DNA of 64,000 bases from Collinsella ihumii (GTDB lineage Bacteria > Actinomycetota > Coriobacteriia > Coriobacteriales > Coriobacteriaceae): NCBI RefSeq assembly GCF_900046475.1, contig NZ_FCOU01000003.1, positions 345,713 to 409,712 on the forward strand. Direction: 5' to 3'. Below, piece by piece: positions 8,810 to 18,221 of the stretch (within the stretch, counting starts at the first letter, position 1; the number at the start of each line of letters is the position of its first letter). A model generated the notes under the pieces. That model saw nothing but the letters and a program-made list of their open reading frames with translations. It searched no databases and was not told where the DNA came from. A program made the translations under genes and the position numbers.

Positions 8810-9940
8810 ATGTCTGAGAACGAATTCGATATGATCGGCAAGCTGGGATTCGGCCTCATGCGCCTGCCCAAGCAGGGCGAGGACATCGATATCGAGCAGA
8901 CCAAGCAGATGGTCGACATGTTCCTCGATGCGGGCTTCACCTATTTCGACACCGCCTGGGCGTACAAGGGCAGCGAGGACGCCATTCGCCAGGCGCTTGT
9001 CGAGCGCTATCCGCGCGAGCGCTACCGGCTCGCGACGAAATGCGCCGCGTGGATCGACTGCAAGACGCGCGACGACGCGATCGCGCAGTTCGAGACGTCC
9101 CTTGAGCGCACGGGGGCCGGCTACTTCGACTTCTATCTGCTCCACAACCTGGGCGAGCATCGCACGGCACTCTTCGACGAGTTCGGCCTGTGGGACTGGA
9201 TCTTGGAGCAGAAGGCCGCCGGGCGCATCAAGCACGCCGGCTTCAGCTTCCACTCCACGCCCGAGGAGCTCGATGCGCTGCTCACCGCCCATCCGGAGAT
9301 GGAGTTCGTCCAGCTGCAGATCAACTACGCCGACTGGGAGAACCCCTCCGTGCAGTCGCGCGGATGCTACGAGGTGGCGCGCGCCCACAACATGCCGATC
9401 GTGATCATGGAGCCCGTCAAGGGAGGCATGCTCGCCGACCCGCCCGAGAGCGTCGCGCGCGTGCTGCACGATGCGGAGCCCGAATCCTCTGCCGCGAGCT
9501 GGGCGGTCCGCTTCGCCGCGAGCCTGCCGGGCGTCATCACCGTGCTGTCGGGCATGAGCAGCGTCGAGCAGATGGAGGATAACCTTTCGTATATGAAGGG
9601 CTTCACGGGCCTGTCCGACGCCGAGCGCGCCACGCTCGACAAGGCGCGCGCCGAGCTCGCCCGCATCCCGCTCATCCCCTGCACCGCCTGCAACTACTGC
9701 GCCAAGGTGTGCCCCATGGGCGTCGGCATCTCGGGGACATTCATGGCCATGAACATGCTGACCCTGTACGGCGACCTCAAGAAGGCACAGGACGAGGAGG
9801 CATGGCTCGTCGGCAAGCACGGGCACAAGCGGGCGACCTCGTGCATCGCGTGCGCAGCGTGCGAGCAGGCATGCCCGCAGCACATCAAGATTCCCGACGA
9901 GCTCGCACGCTGCGTCGAGACGCTGGGGATCGCCGAATAG
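8810..9940 (+). CDS. Aldo/keto reductase with C-terminal 2[4Fe-4S] ferredoxin domain
   Basis: A 376-residue fusion of an NADPH-type aldo/keto reductase barrel (Tyr in D-T-A-W-A-Y-K, Lys in L-A-T-K-C, His in LLHNLG) with a bacterial ferredoxin domain. The latter shows CTACNYCAKVCP and CIACAACEQACP, each able to hold a [4Fe-4S] cluster. Such fusions are common in anaerobes and presumably link carbonyl reduction to ferredoxin electrons. The start at 8810 has GGGAG 5 bp upstream and lies after the crr terminator. Substrate unknown. Confidence 0.9.
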   Translation: MSENEFDMIGKLGFGLMRLPKQGEDIDIEQTKQMVDMFLDAGFTYFDTAWAYKGSEDAIRQALVERYPRERYRLATKCAAWIDCKTRDDAIAQFETSLERTGAGYFDFYLLHNLGEHRTALFDEFGLWDWILEQKAAGRIKHAGFSFHSTPEELDALLTAHPEMEFVQLQINYADWENPSVQSRGCYEVARAHNMPIVIMEPVKGGMLADPPESVARVLHDAEPESSAASWAVRFAASLPGVITVLSGMSSVEQMEDNLSYMKGFTGLSDAERATLDKARAELARIPLIPCTACNYCAKVCPMGVGISGTFMAMNMLTLYGDLKKAQDEEAWLVGKHGHKRATSCIACAACEQACPQHIKIPDELARCVETLGIAE

Positions 9941-9947
9941 CCCATGA

Positions 9948-9982
9948 CCTGAAATTCTAGGGACTGTCCCTAATAATTCAGG
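9948..9982. repeat. GGGACTGTCCC hairpin repeat
   Basis: CCTGAAATTCTAGGGAC faces GTCCCTAATAATTCAGG as an imperfect inverted repeat. It matches the copy at 12019-12053 over nearly its full length and shares its core with the 88-bp palindrome at 3868. Confidence 0.85.
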
Positions 9983-9983
9983 G

Positions 9984-10051
9984 GTGCAAATCGGGGGACG
10001 TACCTGCTGCGTGCATTTTTGCACGCAGCAGGTACGTCCCCCGATTTGCAC
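9984..10051. terminator. Perfect 32-bp-arm hairpin, bidirectional terminator candidate
   Basis: Arms 9984-10015 and 10020-10051 are exact complements around TTTT. The stem contains GGGGGACGTACCTGCTG. It sits between the convergent reductase and permease genes and could end both transcripts. A degenerate relative occurs at about 48387-48440. Confidence 0.9.
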
Positions 10052-10052
10052 G

Positions 10053-10850
10053 TTACCGCCGCGCGGAGGGGCGCGTCAGCGCGCGGATGCACGTCGAGCT
10101 CGTCGCCAGGTAATAGGCGATCAGAATCGCCAGCGTGAGCCCGACCGTCGCCGCCGCGAACAGCACGAAGCCCTCCGACGCGAACATGATCGACAAAACG
10201 AAGATCAGCGCGAACCCAAAGAGGCAGTGCAGGCACGCCATGACGGCAGGAACGGCAAAGCTCACCCCCACCTGCGCGCGCACGGAAGATCGCATCAGGG
10301 CGGCATCGGCCCCCAGGCGGTCGAGCGTGCGGTAGGCGACGTCCGCGTCGGCCGCCTGCGAGAGCTGCTGTAAGGCGAGCACCGCCGCCGCGGCGACCAT
10401 GAACGCCGCGCCGTAGAACACGCAGGCGTAGGCGAGCGGGGCGAGCGCCCAAGCGCTCTCGAACAGGTCTCCCGAGCGCAGGCCCACGCTGAACACCAAG
10501 CCGGCCACGATCATGCACATCCCCGCGGCCAGCAACACGCACACCGCGGCCAGCGCCGTGCAGCCGCTCTCGATGCGTGCCTCGACCTGTCGCACGGTAA
10601 ACGGAACGAGCCCCGTGTAGTACCGCTCGGAACGCGCGCGCAGGCGCTCGGGCACGTGCGCCGCGAGCACGCGGAAGGCGAAGTAGGTGCCGCCCAGCGC
10701 GATGAACCCCATGGGGATGATGAACACGATGAAGTAGCCGGGGGCGAGCAGGCACGCGCCCCATACGAGCGCCAGCAGCGCGATCGCGAGCAGCCGCTGC
10801 GCGCCCACGGCGACCCGCCCCGACGCGGGTGAGCTAGTCGCGCTTCCCAC
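10053..10850 (-). pseudogene. FtsX-like ABC permease, C-terminal part (split by assembly artefact)
   Basis: About 265 codons of a polytopic membrane protein. It shows the YRTLDRLGADAALMR-SVRAQVGVSFAVPA-CLH segment typical of the C-terminal half of BceB/FtsX-type permeases that act in peptide or antibiotic export and resistance. It has no proper start: rightwards it runs into low-complexity C/T sequence and a misplaced copy of the VanZ gene. The N-terminal half of the same family lies at 11158-11661, so the intact gene very probably spans both. The matching ATPase subunit is not in the window. Confidence 0.8.
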
Positions 10851-10989
10851 CCCTCCCCTCCCCGCATTCCTCGCCCTCGCCCCCCCGCCTCTCTCCCACC
10901 CACCCTCCGCCCTCGCTCCTCCCCCGCCCGCCCCCTCCCTTCCCCCCCCCCCCTCCCCCCCCTCTTCCCCCCCCCCTCATCCTCCTCCT
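10849..10989. other. Low-complexity C/T tract, probably low-quality read sequence
   Basis: About 140 bases composed almost only of C and T, with runs of up to 12 C. It codes for nothing recognisable and lies between two chimeric joins. G-rich failure at read ends is a likely source. Confidence 0.75.
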
Positions 10990-11119
10990 CTCGCGCGCAA
11001 AGTCGCTGATCGGCGCCAGGGGATTGAGCTGCCAGGGCACGCCGTAGGTGATGCCCGGCCCAGACGTACCGTCGGGCAGCGGCTAGAGCGTGAATCACCC
11101 CAAGCCAAGCACATAGAGC
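10990..11119. repeat. Misplaced 130-bp copy of the VanZ-RDD gene
   Basis: Matches 12763-12892 with about three differences (a stop-creating C for A among them). It ends exactly at the adapter junction at 11120. This is a second sign that 10.85-11.16 kb is an assembly chimera. Confidence 0.9.
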
Positions 11120-11157
11120 CTGTCCCTTATACACATCTAGATGTGTATAAGAGACAG
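11120..11157. other. Nextera mate-pair junction adapter
   Basis: CTGTCCCTTATACACATCT followed by AGATGTGTATAAGAGACAG is the doubled 19-bp Tn5 mosaic end, with one mismatch, left by Nextera mate-pair circularisation. It is library sequence, not genome. Confidence 0.97.
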
Positions 11158-11661
11158 CGTGATGGCCGTGAACGCGAGGGCGGTCTGCGCGGCCGCCGCG
11201 GACGAGACCGTCACCACCGGCGTCCAGGGGACGCCGAACACGAACGCCGTCACCAGGCCGAACAGGGGCGAGAGCGCCACACCGAGCGCCATGCCCGCGA
11301 TAAGCGACACGATGCCCACCGAGGCGCTCTCGAGCGCCAGCACGCACGAGACCCGAGCGTGCCCCATGCCCAGCAGCTCGTACAGACCGAACTCGCGCTT
11401 GCGGCGGCGCACCAAAAACACGTTGGCGTATCCGATGAGAAACGCGAAGATCACGGCCACGAACACCGCGAACGCGACGAGTACCTCGCCGGACTTGGCG
11501 TAATAGAGCCGCTGCTCGGCCGTGAGGTCGAGCGCGAGCAGATAGTCGGTCGATGCCAGAAACGAGTACAGCAGGCAGACGGCGAAGGCGAGGGTCATGA
11601 AGTAGACCGAGAAATCGCGCGCGCTGCGCCGCACGTTGCCGAGGGCAAGCTTGATGAGCAT
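11158..11661 (-). pseudogene. FtsX-like ABC permease, N-terminal part (split by assembly artefact)
   Basis: 168 codons starting MLIKLALGNVRRSARDFSVY, the classic N-terminus of BceB/SalY-type permeases. It is followed by the first transmembrane helix, the region L-V-R-R-R-K-R-E-F-G-L-Y-E-L-L-G-M-G and further helices. The ATG at 11661 has GGAGG upstream. The frame is cut exactly at the mosaic-end adapter at 11157; the reading frame continuing through it encodes only the adapter tail. Together with 10053-10850 it represents one gene of normally about 650-700 residues. Confidence 0.85.
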
Positions 11662-11789
11662 GGGATCCTCCACGGTCGGGGACAGGACGACCTCTATGGT
11701 TCCACGTCGCGCGCGCCGATGTCTTACGGGCGGCTTACGGTTGGACGCTTGGGGCTAACGCTTTTGTAAGGTGCGACTTCTCGGATCGT

Positions 11790-12023
11790 TTGCCCCGGCA
11801 GCCGGGCCCGTCCCAAAAAGTCCCACCTGGCGTTTCCGGCCCAACGGTGCCATCATGGGGGCATCGGGTCGCTCATCTCAGCTGCGAGGCGGCGATAGCC
11901 GTCTGCGGCATCGTCCTCGCCGTCCTGTCCGCCTGCGTGCCCGCAGTCATGCTGCCCCTTGCATTCATGGGGTGCGCGGCCGCGGCCGCCCTCGTGGTTT
12001 CGCGGCTCATCGGTCAAGCCTGA
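11790..12023 (+). CDS. Small hydrophobic hypothetical protein (doubtful)
   Basis: A 77-codon frame with a TTG start and no convincing ribosome site. The last 45 residues form two short hydrophobic segments rich in Ala, Val and Cys. No family is recognised. It is the only possible gene in the 390-bp gap between the permease start and the VanZ gene, and its stop overlaps a repeat hairpin. It may be chance in GC-rich DNA. Confidence 0.2.
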   Translation: MPRQPGPSQKVPPGVSGPTVPSWGHRVAHLSCEAAIAVCGIVLAVLSACVPAVMLPLAFMGCAAAAALVVSRLIGQA

Positions 12024-12053
12024 AATTCTAGGGACTGTCCCTATAATTTCAGG
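12019..12053. repeat. GGGACTGTCCC hairpin repeat, second copy
   Basis: CCTGAAATTCTAGGGAC pairs with GTCCCTATAATTTCAGG with one mismatch. It is almost identical to 9948-9982 and lies directly behind the VanZ-RDD stop codon, so it may act as its terminator. Confidence 0.85.
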
Positions 12054-12054
12054 G

Positions 12055-13059
12055 CTAGAGGTAGTCGTAGGGCATGCGGCGAGCGACGAGGTAGAACAGG
12101 GCGAGCGCAAACCACGCGAACGGGATGAAGAGGTACGCGGTGCCCAGCACGACGAGGCGCGCCAGGTAAAACGCCACGCGCCGCGCACCGGTGCGCTCGC
12201 GAGTCTCGCAGCTCATGCGCACGAAGCCGCCGCCCGGCGTGGAACCCGCGTGCATCCAGGGCAGCACGCCCTCCACCAGCACAAACAGAAGCGCCATCAC
12301 GACGAGCATCCAAGGCGTGCCCGCCAGGTCGCGGGCGATGCCCTCGGGCAGGTTCCATAACATGATGGACACCGCACCGCTCACCACAAGCGACAGCAGT
12401 CCGATGATCAGCGTATCGAGCCAGAACGCCACGCAGCGACGGATGAAGCCCGGCGCATGGGTGACCTCGCCCTCCTCGGCAAGCGCCCCGGGAGGCAGCA
12501 CGCGGGCGAGGGCCGCGGCGCACAGCCAACCCAGCGCCGCCCCGCTCGTGTTGTAGATGAGGTCGTCGACGTCCGCCGTGCGATAGGCATACGGATAGAC
12601 GCCGAACAATCCGGTGCCCTGCGCCGCCTCGATCAGCAACGATGCGGCAAAACCCAAGACGATCGACGGCACGAAGCGCAGACGGAGCAGACGCCCCGCA
12701 ATAAAGCCCAAGGGAACGAAGAACACGACGTTGAAGGCGATCTGCGGCAGGACGGACAGGCCCTCGCGCGCAAAGTCGCTGATCGGCGCCAGGGGATTGA
12801 GCTGCCAGGGCACGCCGTAGGTGATGCCCGGCCCAGACGTACCGTCGGGCAGCGGATAGAGCGTGAAGCACCCCAGGCCAAGCACATAGAGCACCGCAAG
12901 GTACGTCGAGACGACCGATGCGAACTTGAGACGACCGTCGCGATGGTAGAGGTACGCCAGGATCGGGAGCGTCAGCGCAAACGAAGCCGCAGGCCACAAG
13001 GTGAGCGCGAGCAGGAAATTGTCGCTGTATCCCGATAAGAACCGTTTGATGAGGGACAT
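12055..13059 (-). CDS. VanZ-like / RDD-domain membrane protein
   Basis: A 334-residue fusion. The N-terminal half is VanZ-like, with helices around conserved L-Y-P-L-P-D-G, V-F-F-V-P-L-G-F-I-A-G, the S-L-L-I-E-A-A-Q pair and D-V-D-D-L-I-Y-N-T-S-G. The C-terminal half is an RDD domain, with R-R-C-V-A-F-W-L-D-T-L-I. VanZ proteins give low-level glycopeptide resistance in enterococci; RDD proteins are membrane proteins of mixed roles, including ion or osmolyte exchange. The start at 13059 has AGAAGG upstream. A 130-bp stretch of it is wrongly duplicated at 10990. Confidence 0.85.
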   Translation of the reverse strand: MSLIKRFLSGYSDNFLLALTLWPAASFALTLPILAYLYHRDGRLKFASVVSTYLAVLYVLGLGCFTLYPLPDGTSGPGITYGVPWQLNPLAPISDFAREGLSVLPQIAFNVVFFVPLGFIAGRLLRLRFVPSIVLGFAASLLIEAAQGTGLFGVYPYAYRTADVDDLIYNTSGAALGWLCAAALARVLPPGALAEEGEVTHAPGFIRRCVAFWLDTLIIGLLSLVVSGAVSIMLWNLPEGIARDLAGTPWMLVVMALLFVLVEGVLPWMHAGSTPGGGFVRMSCETRERTGARRVAFYLARLVVLGTAYLFIPFAWFALALFYLVARRMPYDYL

Positions 13060-13288
13060 CGATGCCGCCTTCTGCCGAATTGCCTGCAACAGGTGCGAAA
13101 TCGCACATATATATGTTCCTGCAGGCGGCAGGTCGGCCGCCATCGATTTGCCTTACGGTTGCATGACGGTTTGGTAAGGTTGCGCGGCCGGCCAGCCGAT
13201 GCGCGGCGCGAGAGGCCAAGCGGACACAGGTCGACAGCCCAACCGCCACGCCCGTCATCTCTTCCAGTCAATATTCTCGAAGTGGCTA

Positions 13289-13479
13289 AAAAGTTCTGAT
13301 TTGCTGTTGGGGACCCGTGAAAACGGGCCCAGATTCCGCCACTGGCGCCGTATGCTCCCAAAACGCCCTCGATTTGGAACGATCGGGCCTTCGAATCCGG
13401 GATTTCAAACGGTCAATAAAGACAGAACAGCCAACACGACCGCTCTTGCCCGAACCGGTCTACAGCAAAATAGAAATTT
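13289..13479. repeat. 191-bp region with imperfect terminal inverted repeats
   Basis: AAAAGTTCTGATTTGCTGT at the left faces ACAGCAAAATAGAAATTT at the right (about 15 of 18 pairs). It fills much of the 510-bp gap between the VanZ gene and the ABC-class ATPase; no gene is seen there. Its size and form resemble the other inverted-repeat elements in the window, without the same ends. Confidence 0.5.
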
Positions 13480-13571
13480 CTAGCCAGAAATCCAGATCGC
13501 CGGCTCACGATGAGGCGCCACAGCGGAACGCCCCATCATGTTCGGGAATCTGCAGGCCGAAGCCCCCGGCC

Positions 13572-15299
13572 TCAGCCCGCGGCGCGCCAGCGGTTGAGCG
13601 CGGCGAACAGCTCCTGCGGGCGCGGAAGCGCCAAGCCGCACGACGCATCGCCGTGCTCGGACCAGGCACTCCAACCGCGCTCGTCGATCATGGCGTAGAG
13701 CGTGGCCACGATATCGCCCGCCGTGTGCGCGCCATCGAGCAGGCCGCGCGCCGCCGCGCAGCGGACGCATTGCGCCAGCGCGGACGTCTGCTCCTCGTCG
13801 ACCAGCTGCTCGACAAGGCGCACGTCCACCGAGCCGCCGCCCACCGAGAACTCGTCCAGACCGCGGACGCGCACCTTGATCCTCGCATCCGAACCGCGAC
13901 GGCCTCCGCGCACCTGCGGCTTGATGCCAAAGATGCGCACGCGCCGCTCCCGTTGCGGCAGGGCGAACCCCGCAGCACGCGGGGTCTGGGGAGCCTGCAG
14001 GTCCGCGCACACCCGACGGACGCGCTCGGTGATATCGTGCGCTTCGTAGCGGTCCATCTGAATCACGGCATCGGCGACCGAGAAAAACGCTCCCGAGCTT
14101 CCCGCCACGATCACGCAGCTCACGCCCGCTTGCTCCCAGAGGTCGCGCACGCGCTCCACGAACGGCGTGATGGGCTCGTGCTCGCCGCTCACGACCGCCT
14201 CCATGAGAGCGTCGCGCACCATGAAGTTCGTCGCTGACGTGTCCTCGTCCACCAGCAGCGCCCGCGCGCCCGCCTCGAGCGCCTCGATGACGCCCGCCGC
14301 CTGCGAGGTGCTTCCGCTGGCGTCCTCAGTCGAGAACCGATGCGTGTCGCGCCCGTCGGGCAGGTCGCCGATGAAAAGCGAGATGTCGGTATCGTGCACG
14401 GGACGACCGTCCTCGGCGCGCAACTTGACCGCCGTGGCATCGGTGATCACGAGCTCGCGGCCATCGCCCGCGACATGGTTGTACACGCCGTCCTGCAGCG
14501 CGCGGAGCAGCGTCGACTTGCCATGATAGCCGCCTCCCACGATCAACGTGATGCCGCGCGCGATACCCATGCCGGGCGTGGGGCCGCGATGGGGCAGATC
14601 GATCGTCACGCGCATCGATGCCGGCGCGGCAAATGGGCGCGCACCCTTCAGCGGCTTTGCCGACACGCCCGTCGCGCGCGGCAGCACCGACCCGTCCGCC
14701 ACGAACGCCACCAGGCCCAGGCGCCCGAGCTCGTCGCGAACGGCCTGCTGGTCATCAGCCAGATCGACCGCACGCTGCGCCACGGCAAGCGCCCGGTCAT
14801 CGCACACAAGCGCCTCGTCGACGCAGCGCGGCACCAGGTCGAGCAGCATCCGCTCGCATGCGCGCGCATCGACCGTGCGCCCGTGAGCAGGAAGGCCCGC
14901 CTCAAAGCGCAGCGTGATCGAGCCGTCGCGGGAGACCTCGCACGCAGAGCGCGCCAGCACCTCCGGTCCGGGACGACTTGTGGCGAGAAGGCCGCTTTTG
15001 CCCGAACCGCCGACCTTGAAGCTCACGCGCGACGCGGCCTGGGCGAACCGGCGAATCAAGACGTCTTCGAGCGCAACCTTGCGGTGGGGCGCATCGAACA
15101 GCGGCCGGGGAAACCCCGCGGTCCGCGCCGGAACGACAACGCTCAGCTGGGACGGGGCCGCAAAGGGATCTCCCTGCACATGGTCGATCGACAGCGTGAA
15201 GCCGCCCATGTCGTAGCTTCCGCGTAAGCTCTTGTAGGCCGGATACCCTCGGCGCTCGATCGATGCCAGCTGGCGCGCCAGATCGCGATCTGTCTTCAT
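13572..15299 (-). CDS. Predicted ATPase of the ABC class (PF09818-type)
   Basis: A 575-residue soluble ATPase. The P-loop reads GGGYHGKST near residue 255, followed by an ABC-like acidic segment [16 protein letters not shown], the Walker B region of this family, and later [11 protein letters not shown]. These define the MRB1590-like ABC-class ATPases, found widely in anaerobes. The function is unresolved; a trypanosome homologue associates with RNA-editing complexes, so nucleic-acid binding is possible. It is a single gene on the minus strand, divergent from asnS. Confidence 0.85.
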   Translation of the reverse strand: MKTDRDLARQLASIERRGYPAYKSLRGSYDMGGFTLSIDHVQGDPFAAPSQLSVVVPARTAGFPRPLFDAPHRKVALEDVLIRRFAQAASRVSFKVGGSGKSGLLATSRPGPEVLARSACEVSRDGSITLRFEAGLPAHGRTVDARACERMLLDLVPRCVDEALVCDDRALAVAQRAVDLADDQQAVRDELGRLGLVAFVADGSVLPRATGVSAKPLKGARPFAAPASMRVTIDLPHRGPTPGMGIARGITLIVGGGYHGKSTLLRALQDGVYNHVAGDGRELVITDATAVKLRAEDGRPVHDTDISLFIGDLPDGRDTHRFSTEDASGSTSQAAGVIEALEAGARALLVDEDTSATNFMVRDALMEAVVSGEHEPITPFVERVRDLWEQAGVSCVIVAGSSGAFFSVADAVIQMDRYEAHDITERVRRVCADLQAPQTPRAAGFALPQRERRVRIFGIKPQVRGGRRGSDARIKVRVRGLDEFSVGGGSVDVRLVEQLVDEEQTSALAQCVRCAAARGLLDGAHTAGDIVATLYAMIDERGWSAWSEHGDASCGLALPRPQELFAALNRWRAAG

Positions 15300-15538
15300 G
15301 GGGAGACTCCTGTCGTTGTGCTCTCGTGCCTCGGATTGTAATCAATCCGCGCAGAACCGAGCGGCGACACATCCTGCGCACCGAAAAACCCGCCGCCCGC
15401 AACGCGGGAACGGAGCCGACGACGCAGCCGGCCACCTCTTCCCCATATTGGCAATGGCCAACATGCACCCGTCCCCCGTTTGCCTGCTATGATGGTCGAT
15501 GGTCTGTAATTCGCTTTAACCCAAGAACAGGGGCATCT

Positions 15539-16942
<1,404 letters not shown>

Positions 16943-16966
16943 TCTTCAAAACACGTTGCGACCGCT

Positions 16967-17008
16967 CAGCCCCCAGCGAACGTCCAGTCCGCTGGGGGCT
17001 GCTTTTGT
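16967..17008 (+). terminator. Terminator after asnS
   Basis: CAGCCCCCAGCG pairs with CGCTGGGGGCTG (12 bp, 11-nt loop), followed by CTTTTGT. Confidence 0.9.
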
Positions 17009-17155
17009 ATCGTTCGCCGATATATATTTTGCTTATCTTTCTATGTATACAGCAATTATCTGCTGCGTTGGCCACCATCAGGATGCCTGTTGGAAATCTG
17101 TTGGACCCCCTTTGCTAGGCTGGGCCCATCATCAGCCGTCTTACGGGAGGTATCC

Positions 17156-17464
17156 ATGGCACTCTATTGGCCCGAACAGCATGTCGCCCTCGAAATCGTC
17201 GACGATCCACACGCCCGCCCCTTCGATCGCGCGTCCGACCCCGACGCGACCGTCATCCAGGCAACCGTCGCCGAGATAAGCGACCTTGAATCATTCCGCG
17301 CGCTCGCCAAGCGGCTCGCCGCCGCACTCGGCGAGAACCTGCCCGAAGACACGCCGCTGTTCCGCCGGCGCCAAGCGGATCTGCACGCTTTCGCGTTTTC
17401 CCGCGCCAGCCGATGCCGTCCCTCCCTGCATAACCGGTGCGACACGACGGCGAAGGGTGACTGA
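17156..17464 (+). CDS. Small protein upstream of RelE-like toxin (possible antitoxin)
   Basis: A 102-residue protein beginning MALYWPEQHVALEIVDDP. No DNA-binding fold or known domain is recognised. It has a good GGGAGG ribosome site and stops one base before the GTG of the toxin gene, so the two are surely co-transcribed. Position suggests an antitoxin or a partner of the toxin, but the usual antitoxin of this toxin class is an XRE-type HTH protein encoded downstream, which is absent here. Function not assigned. Confidence 0.65.
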   Translation: MALYWPEQHVALEIVDDPHARPFDRASDPDATVIQATVAEISDLESFRALAKRLAAALGENLPEDTPLFRRRQADLHAFAFSRASRCRPSLHNRCDTTAKGD

Positions 17465-17465
17465 C

Positions 17466-17786
17466 GTGTACCGCATCGAAAGCACGGCCGAATTCGATCG
17501 ATGGCTCAACCGCGTACCTAACAGGCCGGTGCGCTTCTCGATCATCCGGAGGATCCGCGCCATCGCACGCGAGGGGCATCTGCTCGGAGATTGGAAGCAG
17601 GTCGCCAACGGCGTGTTCGAGCTGAGGTTTCGAGACGAGGCGAGGCATCGGGTCTATCTTGCGCGAAGGGGCTACCGGCTCGTTCTCCTTCTTGGCGGCG
17701 CCGGCCGCATCCGCGGAGCAGACGCCGTGCGGGCGGCGCACCTCTGGAGGCGCTGGAAGAAGCTCCATGGAAACAGGATTTTCTGA
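17466..17786 (+). CDS. RelE/ParE-family toxin (phage Gp49-like addiction module killer)
   Basis: A 106-residue basic protein with a GTG start. Its pattern F-D-R-W-L-N-R, I-x-R-R-I-R-A-I-A-R-E-G-H-L-L-G-D-W-K, G-V-F-E-L-R, R-V-Y-L and L-V-L-L-L-G-G fits the HigB/Gp49 group of ribosome-dependent mRNA interferases. Substitutions include I-R-G-A-D-A-V where most members have K-x-x-Q-x-x-D-I. It overlaps the regulatory space of the gene before it, and a 147-bp inverted-repeat element follows 70 bp downstream. Whether it is active, and which protein neutralises it, cannot be told from sequence. Confidence 0.8.
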   Translation: MYRIESTAEFDRWLNRVPNRPVRFSIIRRIRAIAREGHLLGDWKQVANGVFELRFRDEARHRVYLARRGYRLVLLLGGAGRIRGADAVRAAHLWRRWKKLHGNRIF

Positions 17787-17857
17787 CATACGGCGGGATC
17801 GGAACACGGTTGTGCCACCGAGACCGGCGGGAGCGGAGGCTCCGGCATCAAGAATTA

Positions 17858-18004
17858 CTGAAAAATCGACGTTGTGGACGGGTAGAATCCTGACCCGCGT
17901 GAAATGGCATCTTCGGTGTCAACGTTTCCGCAGGTAACGGCCGTACGACAGGTGCCCTTTTGCGAGCGTTCCAAACCAACTCGTCCACAACGTCGATTTT
18001 TCAG
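17858..18004. repeat. 147-bp element with perfect 23-bp terminal inverted repeats, copy 1
   Basis: The ends CTGAAAAATCGACGTTGTGG... (17858-17880) and 17982-18004 are exact complements. The interior carries GGCATCTTCGG and GTTTCCGCAGGTAAC, both found at the same offsets in the second copy at 41810-41955. It encodes nothing and has the form of a miniature inverted-repeat transposable element or a large hairpin RNA. Confidence 0.85.
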
Positions 18005-18135
18005 CAAAAGTTGGGGCCGAAGCCTCCGCTGAACCGATCCGGGAAGATCCGCGCCGGGCAATTCGGTCGGCGGGCAGATTTTTCCTATCGCCGGAGCAAA
18101 CGTTAATACTGTGTAACCTGCGCGACGGAATTAAT

Positions 18136-18154
18136 GGGCACCGCGGCGGTGCCC
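18136..18154 (+). promoter_or_regulatory. GC hairpin in the leader of the first binding-protein gene
   Basis: GGGCACCG and CGGTGCCC form an 8-bp stem with a 3-nt loop about 70 bp before the start codon, with TTAATACTG upstream as a possible -10 region. No U-run follows, so it may stabilise mRNA rather than terminate. Confidence 0.4.
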
Positions 18155-18221
18155 TCTATCATCAACAACTATCTATCTGCATATTCGTTCGGGAAGGAAC
18201 CGAAGAGAGGAAGGATTCGCC

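Noticed and set aside
18120-18160. T-box-like string GGGCACCGCGG with a CGG...CCC partner ahead of the binding-protein gene
   Set aside because: It partly resembles the T-box TGGNACCGCG, but the leader is too short for a stem I, no specifier loop is seen, and the string is explained by a simple 8-bp hairpin.
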